Notes: generated by a model not told the origin, from the sequence alone. 64,000 nt of DNA from Dyella_B jejuensis (GCF_044904675.1 NZ_JADIKJ010000013.1:77733-141732), one strand, 5' to 3'; shown: positions 27,291 to 36,485, numbered from the stretch's first letter. Numbers and translations: made by a program.

Positions 27291-29021
27291 ATGAGCGAGA
27301 ACAAAATGCGTAGTGACTTGATCAAAACCGGCCCCGACCGCGCGCCCGCTCGCGCCATGTTGCGCGCTACCGGGCTGCAGGATGGCGATATCGCCAAGCC
27401 GCTGGTGGCGGTGGTACATACGTGGTCCAACGTCAGCCCGTGCAACCTCAATCTGCGCGAACTGGCCGAACATGCCGCGGCGGGAATTCGCGCCGCGGGC
27501 GGCACGCCAGTCGAGTTCAACACCATCGCCGTGACTGACGGCATCGCGATGGGCACACCCGGCATGCGTGCTTCGCTGATCAGCCGCGAGGTGATTACCG
27601 ATTCGATCGAGCTGGCGGTGGACGGCCATTGCCTCGACGCGATGGTGGTGCTGTGTGGCTGCGACAAGACCATTCCCGCCGCGGCCATGGCGATGGCACG
27701 CCTGAATATCCCCGCCGTTGCGCTGTATGGCGGCAGCATCGCACACGGTACGCACGACAATCATCCCATCACCATCCAGCAGGTGTTCGAAGCGGTCGGC
27801 GCGCACGGCGCGGGCAAGATCGGCGATGCCGAACTCGCATCGGTGGAAAAGGACGCCTGCCCCGGCGCCGGCGCGTGCGGCGGGCAGTTCACCGCCAACA
27901 CCATGGCGATGGTGCTGCAGGCGCTGGGCCTCTCGCCGATGGGCTTCAACGATATCCCGGCCACGCATCCGGCGAAGACGCATGCAGCGTTCCGCTGCGG
28001 CGAACTGGTGATGGACTGCCTGCGCGAGCAGCGCAAGCCGCTGGATATGCTCAGCGTTGCCGCGTTCCGCAATGCCGCGCGCATGGTCGCCGCCACCGCC
28101 GGCTCGACCAACGCGGTTCTGCATCTGCTGGCGATCGCCCGCGAGGCCGGCGTGCCGTGGACGATCGAGGATTTCGAGCCTGCTTCGGTGCACACCCCGG
28201 TGATCGCCGACCTGTTGCCCGCCGGCCGTTACACCGCGGTGGAATTGTTCGGCGCGGGCGGCAGCGCGCGCGTCGCGCAGGAATTGATCGGCGCCGGCAT
28301 GCTGGAGGATGGCCCCACCGTCACCGGCCGCAGCCTGTACGAAGAATGCGCTGCCGCGCCGCGCGCGGAAAACCAGGACGTGGTGCATCCGATCGCCAAA
28401 CCGCTGAAACCGCGCGGTGGTTATTCGATCCTGTACGGCAATCTCGCGCCGGAAGGTTGCATCCTCAAGCTGGCCGGCAAGGGCGCCAACTATTTCGAAG
28501 GCGTCGCGCGCGTGTTCGAAAGCGAGGAAGCGGCGTTCGCTGCCGTGCAAGGCGGCCAGATCAAGCCCGGCGACGTGATCGTGATCCGCAATGAAGGTCC
28601 CGCCGGCGGCCCCGGCATGCGCGAGATGCTAGGCGTCACCGCCGCGCTCGTCGGCCGCGGCCTGGGCAACGATGTGGGCCTGATCACCGACGGCCGCTTC
28701 TCCGGCGCCACGCACGGTTTCATGGTTGGCCACATCGCGCCCGAGGCGGCGCGCGGCGGCCCGATTGCCCTGCTGCGCGATGGCGATCGCATCTTCATCG
28801 ACGGCGATCGGCGCGAACTGCACACCGACGCCGATCTCGACAGCCGTCGCGCCGGCTGGCAGGCACCGCCGGCGAAAGTCACGCATGGCGCACTCGCCAA
28901 ATACGCGCGCCTGGTCGGTTCCGCATCCGACGGCGCCACCACGCATCCGCATACCGCCGTAGCCACGCCCGCTTCCATCCAACGCTATCCCACGACCGCT
29001 AAAGCAGGAGTTACCGCATGA
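27291..29021 (+). CDS. ilvD: Dihydroxy-acid dehydratase
   Basis: Fe-S enzyme forming 2-oxoisovalerate and 2-oxo-3-methylvalerate for Val, Leu and Ile. 576 residues from ATG 27291; ATG 27306 is possible. Motifs include VLCGCDKTIPAAAMAM (cluster Cys), CPGAGACGGQFTANTMAM (second cluster Cys) and GLITDGRFSGATHGFMVGHI. The length is slightly above the short bacterial form. The last bases overlap ilvC by ATGA. Confidence 0.96.
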   Translation: MSENKMRSDLIKTGPDRAPARAMLRATGLQDGDIAKPLVAVVHTWSNVSPCNLNLRELAEHAAAGIRAAGGTPVEFNTIAVTDGIAMGTPGMRASLISREVITDSIELAVDGHCLDAMVVLCGCDKTIPAAAMAMARLNIPAVALYGGSIAHGTHDNHPITIQQVFEAVGAHGAGKIGDAELASVEKDACPGAGACGGQFTANTMAMVLQALGLSPMGFNDIPATHPAKTHAAFRCGELVMDCLREQRKPLDMLSVAAFRNAARMVAATAGSTNAVLHLLAIAREAGVPWTIEDFEPASVHTPVIADLLPAGRYTAVELFGAGGSARVAQELIGAGMLEDGPTVTGRSLYEECAAAPRAENQDVVHPIAKPLKPRGGYSILYGNLAPEGCILKLAGKGANYFEGVARVFESEEAAFAAVQGGQIKPGDVIVIRNEGPAGGPGMREMLGVTAALVGRGLGNDVGLITDGRFSGATHGFMVGHIAPEAARGGPIALLRDGDRIFIDGDRRELHTDADLDSRRAGWQAPPAKVTHGALAKYARLVGSASDGATTHPHTAVATPASIQRYPTTAKAGVTA

Positions 29022-30034
29022 GCACTACCGCTACCACCGACGCGCTTGCCAAGGCGCGGATCGCCGTCCTGGGCTATGGCAGCCAGGGACGCGCGCACGC
29101 CCTCAACCTGAAGGATTCGGGCCTGGATGTCGTCGTCGGCCTGCGTCCCAACGGCCCCACCTGGCACAAAGCCGTGGCCGATGGTTTCCAGGTGGTCGAA
29201 CCGGCCGAGGCGGTGCGTGGCGCCGACCTGGTGGCGGTGCTGACGCCGGACATGGTGCAGCCTGCGCTGTACCGGCAAGCCATCGAGCCGAACCTCAAGG
29301 CCGGCGCGGCGCTGTTGTTCGCGCACGGCTTCAACGTGCACTTCAAGCAGATCGAGCCGCGCACGGACATCGATGTGATCCTGGTTGCACCCAAGGGCCC
29401 GGGCGCGCTGGTGCGCAGCGAATACGAACGCGGCCGCGGCGTGCCGTGCGTGTATGCCGTGCACCAGGACACGACCGGCCATGCCGAGGAACAGGCCAAG
29501 GCTTATGCGGCCGGCATCGGCGGCGCGCGCGCCATGCTGATCAAGACTGACTTCAAGGAAGAAACCGAGACCGATCTGTTCGGCGAGCAGGCGGTGCTGT
29601 GCGGCGGCGCCAGCGAGCTGGTGATCAAGGGTTTCGAAACGCTGGTCGAAGCCGGCTACCAACCCGAGATCGCCTATTACGAAGTGTTGCACGAGCTGAA
29701 ACTGATCGTGGACCTGTTCTACGAGGGTGGCATCACGCGCATGCTGGAATTCGTTTCCGAAACTGCGCAATACGGCGATTACGTCAGCGGCCCGCGCGTG
29801 GTGGATGGTGCCACCAAGGAACGCATGAAGGGAATCTTGAAGGACATCCAGGATGGCACCTTCGCGCGCAACTGGATCGCCGAATACAACGCCGGCCTGC
29901 CCAACTACAAGAAGCTCAAGCAAGCCGATCTCGATCATCCGATCGAGCAGGTCGGCGCCAGCCTGCGCGCGCGCATGCCATGGCTGCAAAGCAGCGCGAA
30001 AGCAGGCCAGCCGCCGCTGAAGAAGGTGGGTTGA
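29018..30034 (+). CDS. ilvC: Ketol-acid reductoisomerase (class I)
   Basis: NADPH-dependent isomerisation and reduction in Val/Ile synthesis. 338 residues, the short class I form. The Rossmann loop is GYGSQGRAHALNLKDSG. Metal-binding acids lie in FKEETETDLFGEQAVLCGG, and LHELKLIVDLFYEGG and SETAQYGDYVSGPRV follow. The start overlaps the ilvD stop by ATGA. A 136-base gap containing a strong hairpin separates it from ilvG. Confidence 0.97.
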   Translation: MSTTATTDALAKARIAVLGYGSQGRAHALNLKDSGLDVVVGLRPNGPTWHKAVADGFQVVEPAEAVRGADLVAVLTPDMVQPALYRQAIEPNLKAGAALLFAHGFNVHFKQIEPRTDIDVILVAPKGPGALVRSEYERGRGVPCVYAVHQDTTGHAEEQAKAYAAGIGGARAMLIKTDFKEETETDLFGEQAVLCGGASELVIKGFETLVEAGYQPEIAYYEVLHELKLIVDLFYEGGITRMLEFVSETAQYGDYVSGPRVVDGATKERMKGILKDIQDGTFARNWIAEYNAGLPNYKKLKQADLDHPIEQVGASLRARMPWLQSSAKAGQPPLKKVG

Positions 30035-30038
30035 AAAC

Positions 30039-30105
30039 CCATGCGGCGCTGCCCCGGCTTCCCCATCCTCCGGCAGGGCAGCGCCGCATGGACCTTAATA
30101 AGGTC
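30039..30105 (+). promoter_or_regulatory. Intercistronic hairpin between ilvC and ilvG
   Basis: CCATGCGGCGCTGCCC (30039-30054) and GGGCAGCGCCGCATGG (30076-30091) are perfect 16-base arms around a 21-base loop. A second short dyad GACCTT/AAGGTC follows (30091-30105). There is no T-run, so full termination is unlikely. Such a structure could stabilise the upstream leu-ilvC message, mark an RNA processing point, or be a repeat insertion. It is the largest gap in the operon and the only strong internal hairpin noticed. Confidence 0.6.
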
Positions 30106-30170
30106 ACGACGATCATGCCCATGACAAAGCGAGCCACGTTCAAGCGCATCAGCAAAGGATCCAGGTGAAC

Positions 30171-32036
30171 ATGCCATTGCCCGACCCCACCGCCGCCGAT
30201 GCCGACAGCGGCAGCGTGCTCCATCCGCTCGCAGGCAAGGACCTGGACGGTGCGGAAGTCGTGGTGCAGGTGTTGGCGGAACAAGGTGTCGATGTCCTGT
30301 TCGGTTATTCCGGCGGCGCGATCCTGCCGGTCTACGATGCCATTTTCCGCTATAACGCCGAACATCCCGATGCGCACGGCAATGAACCGATGCCGCTGAT
30401 CGTACCGGCCAACGAGCAGGGCGCCGGCTTCATGGCATCGGGCTATGCGCGCGCTTCGGGCAAGGTCGGCGTAGCGGTGGTCACCTCCGGCCCAGGCGCC
30501 ACCAACATGGTGACGCCAGTGCGCGATTCGGCCGCCGATTCGATTCCCATTGTCGTCCTCTGCGGCCAGGTCGCCACGCAGGCGATCGGCAGCGACGCCT
30601 TCCAGGAGGCGCCGATCAGCAACATCATGGGTTGCTGCGCCAAGCATGTATTCCTGGTGACCGAAGCCGCGCAACTGGAAGCCACCTTGCGTACTGCTTT
30701 CACCATTGCGCGCAGCGGACGGCCGGGCCCGGTGGTGGTGGATATCCCCAAGGATATCCAGAACGCCACTATCCGCTTCCAGGGCCATGGCGAACTGCCG
30801 CTTGCCGGCTATCGCACACGGCTGCGCGCGATCGAACAGGCGACCTTGAGCGATACCGAATGCGCCGCGTTCTTCGATGCCTTGGCGCAAGCGAAACGAC
30901 CCTTGATCTATGCCGGCGGCGGCATCATCGCCGGCGGCGCAGCACCGGCGTTGAAAGCATTCGTAAACGCATTCGGGTTGCCAGTTGCCACTACCCTGAT
31001 GGGCATCGGCGGCTACGACACCACCGCTCCGCTGGCACTGCACATGCTGGGCATGCACGGCACGGCATACGCCAATTACGCGGTGGAGGATTGCGATTTC
31101 CTGCTGGCGCTGGGCGCGCGCTTCGACGATCGCGTGGCCGGCGTTCCCGATCAGTTTGCACCGCAAGCCAGGTTCATCGCGCATATCGATATCGATCCGG
31201 CGGAGATCGACAAGGTCAAGCATGCGCACTGGCACCACGTCGGTCCGCTGGATCGCGCGCTGCAACGGCTGGCGCAGTACGGCAAGACACATGGCTACGT
31301 AGCGATGCTTGCCGACTGGCATGCGCACGTCGCTTCGCTCAAGCGCACGCATGCCATGAATTACGATCGCGACAGCGCACTGATCCAGCCTTACGCGGTG
31401 CTGGAGGAAATCAACCGGCATACGCAGGGCCGGGCCATCATCAGCACTGGTGTCGGCCAGCACCAGATGTGGGCGGCGCAATACCTGGACTTTCGCGCAC
31501 CGCGGCATTGGCTGACCTCGGGTTCCATGGGCACGATGGGTTTCGGATTGCCCGCCGCGATCGGCGCACAGTTCGCGCGACGCGACGCGCTGGTCATCGA
31601 TGTGGATGGCGATGCCAGCATCCGCATGAATCTGGGCGAGCTGGAAACCGTCACCACTTACGGCCTGCCGCTGAAGATCGTGGTGCTCAACAACATTGGC
31701 GACGGCATGGTGCGCCAGTGGCAGAAGCTGTTCTTCAAGGGCCGCTTCGCTTCATCCGACAAAAGCCTGCATCGCAAGGATTTCGTGCGCGCCGCCGAAG
31801 CCGACGGCTTTGCCTGGGCGCGCCGGCTGGAACGGCGCGAAGAGCTGGCTGGCACCATCGCCGCCTTCCTGGCGTTCGAGGGGCCCGCGTTCCTGGAGGT
31901 GATGATCGATCCGGAGGCCGGCGTGTATCCGATGGTCGGCCCCGGCGCCAATTACTCGCAAATGATCACCGGCGACTTCATTCCCGCCCGCGCGGCTTTG
32001 CATACCGGCGAGGCCGTCGCTTGCGACAGCTTCTGA
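30171..32036 (+). CDS. ilvG: Acetolactate synthase large subunit
   Basis: ThDP enzyme making acetolactate and acetohydroxybutyrate, the committed step for Val and Ile. 621 residues from ATG 30171; GTG 30165 is an alternative, and AAAGGA lies upstream. The catalytic Glu is in VPANEQGAGFMASGYARA. The ThDP motif starts at VDGDASIRMNLGELET and ends with NNIGDGMVRQW. It is longer than E. coli IlvG (about 548), with extra residues at both ends. Its regulatory subunit is encoded directly downstream. Confidence 0.94.
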   Translation: MPLPDPTAADADSGSVLHPLAGKDLDGAEVVVQVLAEQGVDVLFGYSGGAILPVYDAIFRYNAEHPDAHGNEPMPLIVPANEQGAGFMASGYARASGKVGVAVVTSGPGATNMVTPVRDSAADSIPIVVLCGQVATQAIGSDAFQEAPISNIMGCCAKHVFLVTEAAQLEATLRTAFTIARSGRPGPVVVDIPKDIQNATIRFQGHGELPLAGYRTRLRAIEQATLSDTECAAFFDALAQAKRPLIYAGGGIIAGGAAPALKAFVNAFGLPVATTLMGIGGYDTTAPLALHMLGMHGTAYANYAVEDCDFLLALGARFDDRVAGVPDQFAPQARFIAHIDIDPAEIDKVKHAHWHHVGPLDRALQRLAQYGKTHGYVAMLADWHAHVASLKRTHAMNYDRDSALIQPYAVLEEINRHTQGRAIISTGVGQHQMWAAQYLDFRAPRHWLTSGSMGTMGFGLPAAIGAQFARRDALVIDVDGDASIRMNLGELETVTTYGLPLKIVVLNNIGDGMVRQWQKLFFKGRFASSDKSLHRKDFVRAAEADGFAWARRLERREELAGTIAAFLAFEGPAFLEVMIDPEAGVYPMVGPGANYSQMITGDFIPARAALHTGEAVACDSF

Positions 32037-32085
32037 TCCGATACGAACGACTGTCTTGGCAGCCATCACTACAGGAAACAGGTCC

Positions 32086-32325
32086 ATGCAACACACGCTT
32101 TCCATTCTTTTGCAGAACGAAGCCGGTGCATTGGTGCGCGTGGCGGGCCTGTTTGCCGCGCGCGGCCACAACATCGACACGCTGACTGTGGCCGCCACCG
32201 CTGATCCGGCGGTGTCGCGCCTCACCCTGACGGTGCGCGGCGACGATGCCGCCCTGACGCAGATCCTGCAGCAGACGCGCAAGTTGGTCGATGTGTTGCA
32301 GGTCGAGCATCCGGCGCCGGTATGA
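32086..32325 (+). CDS. ilvM: Acetolactate synthase small subunit, single ACT domain
   Basis: 79 residues with one ACT domain (LSILLQNEAGALVRVAGLFA, then HNIDTLTV). This is IlvM-sized rather than the 160-residue two-domain IlvH. The ACT domain fits activation of the large subunit; whether valine inhibits it cannot be told. AGGAAA precedes ATG 32086 by about ten bases. The stop overlaps the ilvA start (ATGA), so the two are translationally coupled. Confidence 0.9.
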   Translation: MQHTLSILLQNEAGALVRVAGLFAARGHNIDTLTVAATADPAVSRLTLTVRGDDAALTQILQQTRKLVDVLQVEHPAPV

Positions 32326-33881
32326 ACGCGCGGCTGGCCGCTGGCGATACGGTGCTTACGGCCGCCTCGATGCTGCGCCGCGCGGAGGCGGCACAGGTCT
32401 ATGACGTCGCGCAACAGACGGCACTGGAACCTGCCGCCTTGGTGTCCGCCCGGCTCGGCTCCACCGTGCTGCTGAAGCGCGAAGACCAGCAACCGGTTTT
32501 TTCCTTCAAGTTGCGCGGCGCCTACAACCGCATGGCGCAACTCGGCGCGATCGAACGAACGCGCGGCGTGGTGACCGCCTCGGCCGGCAACCACGCGCAA
32601 GGCGTGGCGCTGGCCGCCTCGCGCCTGGGCATTCTCGCCACCGTCGTGATGCCGGTGACGGCGCCGCAGGTGAAGGTCGATGCCGTGCGCCGCTTCGGCG
32701 GCGACTTCACGCGGATCGTGCTGTTCGGCGAGTCCTATAGCGACGCGCAAGCCGAAGCGCAGCGGCTTTGCGACGAGCGCGGCGCCAGTTTCGTGCATCC
32801 TTTCGACGATGCGGACGTGATCGCCGGCCAGGCCACCATCGCGCTGGAAATACTCGCGCAGCATCCCGGGCCGCTGCATGCCGTGTTCGTGCCGATCGGC
32901 GGCGGCGGGCTGGCGGCGGGGGTCGCCGCCGTGGTCAAGGCGCGACGCCCGCAAGTGCGCGTGATCGGCGTGCAGGCGCATGATGCCGATGCAATGGCGC
33001 GCGCCTTCGAGGCCGGCGTTCGCGTCACGCTGGATGAGGTCGGGTTGTTTGCCGATGGCACCGCGGTCAAGCAGGTCGGCGCGCTGACGTTTCCGTTATG
33101 CCGGCAATACCTGGATGACGTATTGCGGGTGGATACCGACGCCATCTGTGCCGCGATCCGCGATATCTACCAGGATACGCGCAGCATTCCGGAACCTTCC
33201 GGCGCGCTGGCGCTGGCCGGGCTCAAGCAGTACGTCAGCGCACATGGGGCGGTCGATGGCGCGCTGGTTGCCGTGATTTCCGGCGCGAACATGAATTTCG
33301 ATCGCCTGCGCTTCGTCGCCGAGCGCGCGGAAATCGGCGAACAGCGCGAAGCGGTATTTGCCGTGACCATTCCCGAACAGCGCGGCAGTTTCCGGCGTTT
33401 TTGCGCCGCGCTCGGCCAGCATTCGATCACCGAATTCAATTATCGGATCGGCGATGCGCAGGCCGCGCATATTTTCGTGGGCGTGCAAACCGCGCAGCGG
33501 GAGGAACGGGAGGCACTTGCCGCCGCTTTTCGCGCCAACGGTTTCGACGTGCTCGACTTGACCGGCGATGAACTGGCGAAACTGCATCTTCGCCACATGA
33601 TCGGCGGCCGTTCGCCGCTGGCGCGCGATGAATGCCTTTATCGCTTCGATTTCCCGGAGCGTCCCGGCGCGCTGGCGCGCTTCCTGGAGCGCATGCGTCC
33701 GGACTGGAACATCAGCCTGTTCCATTATCGCAATCACGGCGCCGATTATGGGCGCATCCTGGTCGGTATCCAGGTGCCGCCGAGCGAGCATGCCCTGTTG
33801 CGGCAATTCCTCGCCACGCTCGCTTATCCCTACGTGGACGAAAGCGACAATCCGGCCTATCGCCTGCTGCTACGCACGTAG
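32322..33881 (+). CDS. ilvA: Threonine ammonia-lyase, biosynthetic
   Basis: Deaminates threonine to 2-oxobutyrate, the entry to isoleucine. 519 residues. The PLP lysine is in VFSFKLRGAYNRM, with SAGNHAQGVA and PIGGGGLAAGVAAV binding the phosphate. The C-terminal part (about 330-515) has two ACT-like regulatory subdomains (AVTIPEQRGSF and RFDFPERPGAL), the isoleucine-inhibited long form. Last gene of the operon; its end overlaps the convergent VOC gene by 12 bases. Confidence 0.96.
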   Translation: MNARLAAGDTVLTAASMLRRAEAAQVYDVAQQTALEPAALVSARLGSTVLLKREDQQPVFSFKLRGAYNRMAQLGAIERTRGVVTASAGNHAQGVALAASRLGILATVVMPVTAPQVKVDAVRRFGGDFTRIVLFGESYSDAQAEAQRLCDERGASFVHPFDDADVIAGQATIALEILAQHPGPLHAVFVPIGGGGLAAGVAAVVKARRPQVRVIGVQAHDADAMARAFEAGVRVTLDEVGLFADGTAVKQVGALTFPLCRQYLDDVLRVDTDAICAAIRDIYQDTRSIPEPSGALALAGLKQYVSAHGAVDGALVAVISGANMNFDRLRFVAERAEIGEQREAVFAVTIPEQRGSFRRFCAALGQHSITEFNYRIGDAQAAHIFVGVQTAQREEREALAAAFRANGFDVLDLTGDELAKLHLRHMIGGRSPLARDECLYRFDFPERPGALARFLERMRPDWNISLFHYRNHGADYGRILVGIQVPPSEHALLRQFLATLAYPYVDESDNPAYRLLLRT

Positions 33882-34268
33882 CACATCAGAGGGCACGGGG
33901 ATCGCCTTCTTCTCGATGGAGCCGCCCGCGTCCAGTGCGAACACGTGATTGTCGTAATCCATGAAATAGAGCGTGGTGTCCTGGCACGCCATGAAATGTT
34001 CGACGTCGAAGGTTGCCAGCTTGCCCGCGCAGGCACGCAACTGGTCGGGGGTAACCTCGAGCGCGATGTGGTCGCCATTGCGGCAGGAAGGCCCGTCGCC
34101 CTGGCGCAACACGAACCACACGCCACCGAACTTCGCAAAGCGTTGCGGGTGTCCGTCACGGTCGGTCCGATCGGCCATGACATGGGCATCGAGTACGCCG
34201 GCGAACAGTTCCGCGGTACGTGTGGGGTCGCGCACGATCAGCGCAATATGACTGATGGACGTGACCAT
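33870..34268 (-). CDS. VOC-family protein (glyoxalase/fosfomycin-resistance-like)
   Basis: 132 residues with the paired beta-alpha-beta-beta-beta modules of the VOC fold: SHIALIVRDPTRTAELFAGVL at the start, then DHIALEV and TTLYFMDYDNHVFALDAG. Candidate metal ligands are His 7, His 66 or so, and the Asp/Glu region near the end. The LYFMDYDNHVFAL strand is like FosX/FosA-type proteins, but no activity can be assigned. It overlaps the ilvA 3' end by 12 bases on the opposite strand. Confidence 0.8.
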   Translation of the reverse strand: MVTSISHIALIVRDPTRTAELFAGVLDAHVMADRTDRDGHPQRFAKFGGVWFVLRQGDGPSCRNGDHIALEVTPDQLRACAGKLATFDVEHFMACQDTTLYFMDYDNHVFALDAGGSIEKKAIPVPSDVLRA

Positions 34269-34371
34269 GATGGACCTGACCCCCGACGCGGTGCGAAATC
34301 CTAGACCGACCCCTGCCGGAAGACAATGTACTACTGCTGCCTGGCGGCCGGCGCAACGCTAAACTTGCCGA

Positions 34372-35385
34372 ATGGCTCCCACTTCCCGCAAGCGCCCGCG
34401 GCGCAATTCTCCGGCGCCGGTCGCGCCTCGTGCGCGCCCGGCCGCACCCAGGCCAGTCCGTCCGGCCGACAGCTCGACGCGCGCCGCGCGCGTGCTCGAC
34501 TGGATGCTGCAGAAGCTGCCCGACCGCCAACGGCAGAAAGCCCACGACCTGCTCGTCCTGACTCGCATGGATCGTCCGATCGGCGCGCTGCTGCTGTTGT
34601 GGCCGACCTGGTGGGCGTTGTGGCTGGCGGCCGGGGATTTTCCGCCCTGGAAGCCGTTGGCGATTTTTACGCTTGGCGTGTTCGCGATGCGCGCCGCCGG
34701 CTGCGCGATCAACGACTACGCCGACCGCAAGCTCGATCCGCAAGTGGCGCGCACGGCCGGACGGCCCATTGCTTCCGGACGGGTGACACCGCGCGAAGCA
34801 TTGATGGTCTTTGCCGCGCTGCTGGCATTCGCTTTCCTGCTGGTACTGCTGACCAACGCGCTGACCATCAAGCTTTCCTTCCTTGGCGCCGCGCTGGCCG
34901 CTCTTTATCCCTTTACCAAGCGCTACACCGATCTGCCGCAGGTGGTGCTCGGCGCGGCGTTCGGCTGGTCGATCCCGATGGCCTTCGCCGCCATCCAGGG
35001 CAGCGTGCCGCCGCTCGGCTGGCTGCTGTTTATCGCCAACATCCTGTGGTCGGTGATCTACGACACCGAATACGCGATGGTCGATCGCGACGATGATCTG
35101 AAGGCCGGCGCGCGTTCCACCGCCATCCTGTTCGGCGATGCGGACCTCGCCATCATCGGCGTGTTGATGGGCACTTTCCTGGTCGCCATGCTGATGATCG
35201 GCAACCGCGCTCACCTCGGCTGGCCTTACTGGCTGGCGCTGGCTGCCGCCGCCGGGCTGTTCGGGTGGCAGCAATGGCTGATCCGCAATCGCGAACGCGA
35301 CGCCTGCCTGGCGGCATTCCGGCACAACAACTGGCTTGGCCTGACGCTGTGGATCGGCATCGCCCTGGCGCTCGCCGTGCGCTGA
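34372..35385 (+). CDS. ubiA: 4-Hydroxybenzoate polyprenyltransferase
   Basis: Membrane enzyme that prenylates 4-hydroxybenzoate in ubiquinone synthesis. 337 residues, about 40 longer than E. coli UbiA because of a Pro/Arg/Ala-rich N-terminal extension (1-50). Both aspartate-rich motifs are present, NDYADRKLD and DTEYAMVDRDDD, among eight or nine hydrophobic segments. A shorter start, such as within MLQKLPDRQRQ near 34504, is possible. Confidence 0.94.
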   Translation: MAPTSRKRPRRNSPAPVAPRARPAAPRPVRPADSSTRAARVLDWMLQKLPDRQRQKAHDLLVLTRMDRPIGALLLLWPTWWALWLAAGDFPPWKPLAIFTLGVFAMRAAGCAINDYADRKLDPQVARTAGRPIASGRVTPREALMVFAALLAFAFLLVLLTNALTIKLSFLGAALAALYPFTKRYTDLPQVVLGAAFGWSIPMAFAAIQGSVPPLGWLLFIANILWSVIYDTEYAMVDRDDDLKAGARSTAILFGDADLAIIGVLMGTFLVAMLMIGNRAHLGWPYWLALAAAAGLFGWQQWLIRNRERDACLAAFRHNNWLGLTLWIGIALALAVR

Positions 35386-35409
35386 TGCCGAGACATCCAG
35401 GGCGCGTGC

Positions 35410-36123
35410 TCAACGACCTGGCATCGGCGCCCGCGCCAGCGTCCACACGTCGACACGCATCACCCCCGCTCGTTTCAGTACGTGAGTGCAGGCTTCCAGC
35501 GTGGCGCCGGTCGTGCATACGTCGTCCAGTAACACGATATGCGCAGGAAGCGAGGCAGCATGGTTTAGCGCGAAGGCCGTGCGCAGATTGCGTCGTCGCT
35601 GTACCGCATCGAGTCCGGTCTGGGCCTCGGTATGCCGAATACGCCGCAAGAGATCGTGCCGGTACGGAATGCCCAATGCGCGTGCCAATGGTCGCGCCAG
35701 CTCGAGTGCCTGGTTGTAGCCGCGCTCTCGCAAACGGCGCCGGTGCAAGGGTACCGGCACGATCAATGGCGGCAGCGAAGCTGGACATCGTTCGCGCTGC
35801 CAGAGCGTTGCCAGTACACGTCCGGCGGCGAGATCGCGGTTGAACTTGAAGCGGGTTTCCAACCGGTCCAGTGGCCAGGCATAGCGAAAGGGCGCCCAGG
35901 CGGCATCCCATGGCGGCGGCTTGCGCAGGCAGCCGCCGCACTGCGGCGCGGCGATCGCCAGCGGCAACGCACAGTGGGCGCAACATGAGGTGTTGCGAGG
36001 AAGCTCGGCGGCGCAGTCGCGGCAAAGATCCATCCCTGCTGCACCGGCGTCTCCGCACAGCAGGCATCGCCATGGCAGCAGCCAGCCATGCCATGCGGAC
36101 AGCCATCGCCGGGGCGCATCCAT
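35410..36123 (-). CDS. ComF-family phosphoribosyltransferase-like protein
   Basis: 237 residues. An N-terminal double-zinc-ribbon region with Cys pairs (CLLCGDAG, LCRDCAAEL, CCAHCALPL, CGGCLRKP) is followed by a phosphoribosyltransferase domain with HRRRLRERGYNQALELARPL and the PRPP loop IVLLDDVCTTGATLEAC. Relatives are needed for DNA uptake in competent bacteria (ComF/GntX). ATG 36123 is preferred over the TTG two codons upstream. It is convergent with ubiA and 15 bases downstream of the small membrane protein. Confidence 0.88.
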   Translation of the reverse strand: MDAPRRWLSAWHGWLLPWRCLLCGDAGAAGMDLCRDCAAELPRNTSCCAHCALPLAIAAPQCGGCLRKPPPWDAAWAPFRYAWPLDRLETRFKFNRDLAAGRVLATLWQRERCPASLPPLIVPVPLHRRRLRERGYNQALELARPLARALGIPYRHDLLRRIRHTEAQTGLDAVQRRRNLRTAFALNHAASLPAHIVLLDDVCTTGATLEACTHVLKRAGVMRVDVWTLARAPMPGR

Positions 36124-36138
36124 GCGCAAAGAAGTCGC

Positions 36139-36345
36139 TCAGGCGCGGGGTTTGAACAGGGCCGCGTCGAGGATCGACCACAGATGGATGATCCAGCCCA
36201 GCCAGAAGAACCAGAGAATGACCGCCAGCACGAACATCACTACCGCTTTCAGCAGGCGTCCCTGCACCAGTTGGCCCAGGCCGGGAACGAACAGACTGCA
36301 CACCGCGGCGATGACGTTGCCGGCACTGCCCTGACCTGCACTCAT
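36139..36345 (-). CDS. Small two-helix membrane protein
   Basis: 68 residues with two hydrophobic helices: NVIAAVCSLFVPGLGQLVQG and LLKAVVMFVLAVILWFFWLG. The PGLGQLVQGR turn recalls TM2-type proteins, but the family is not certain. The C-terminus is LFKPRA. It precedes comF on the same strand and is divergent from bioB, 140 bases away. Confidence 0.75.
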   Translation of the reverse strand: MSAGQGSAGNVIAAVCSLFVPGLGQLVQGRLLKAVVMFVLAVILWFFWLGWIIHLWSILDAALFKPRA

Positions 36346-36401
36346 GGATCGACTCCTTCGATGGATGTGCGGCGATGGTAGCGGGTCCGTCGCCTTTCAT
36401 C

Positions 36402-36435
36402 GCGTCAACCACTTGTACCCAGATCGAGTTGACAC
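36402..36435 (+). promoter_or_regulatory. Possible BirA operator upstream of bioB
   Basis: GCGTCAACC (36402-36410) and AGTTGACAC (36427-36435) are inverted half-sites separated by 16 bases. Each matches six of nine positions of the gammaproteobacterial BirA half-site TTGTAAACC, and the spacing is that of known bio operators. TTGACA (36429-36434) within the right half is a good -35 box, so bound repressor would block it. bioB starts 51 bases downstream. Confidence 0.45.
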
Positions 36436-36485
36436 TGTTTCAGACGGCTTCCACACTGTGCCCCGGTTTTCTGGAGCATTAGCCC

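Noticed and set aside
29916..31508. A 530-codon open frame antisense to ilvG
   Set aside because: The plus strand is a complete acetolactate synthase; the antisense translation is compositionally skewed and unrecognised.
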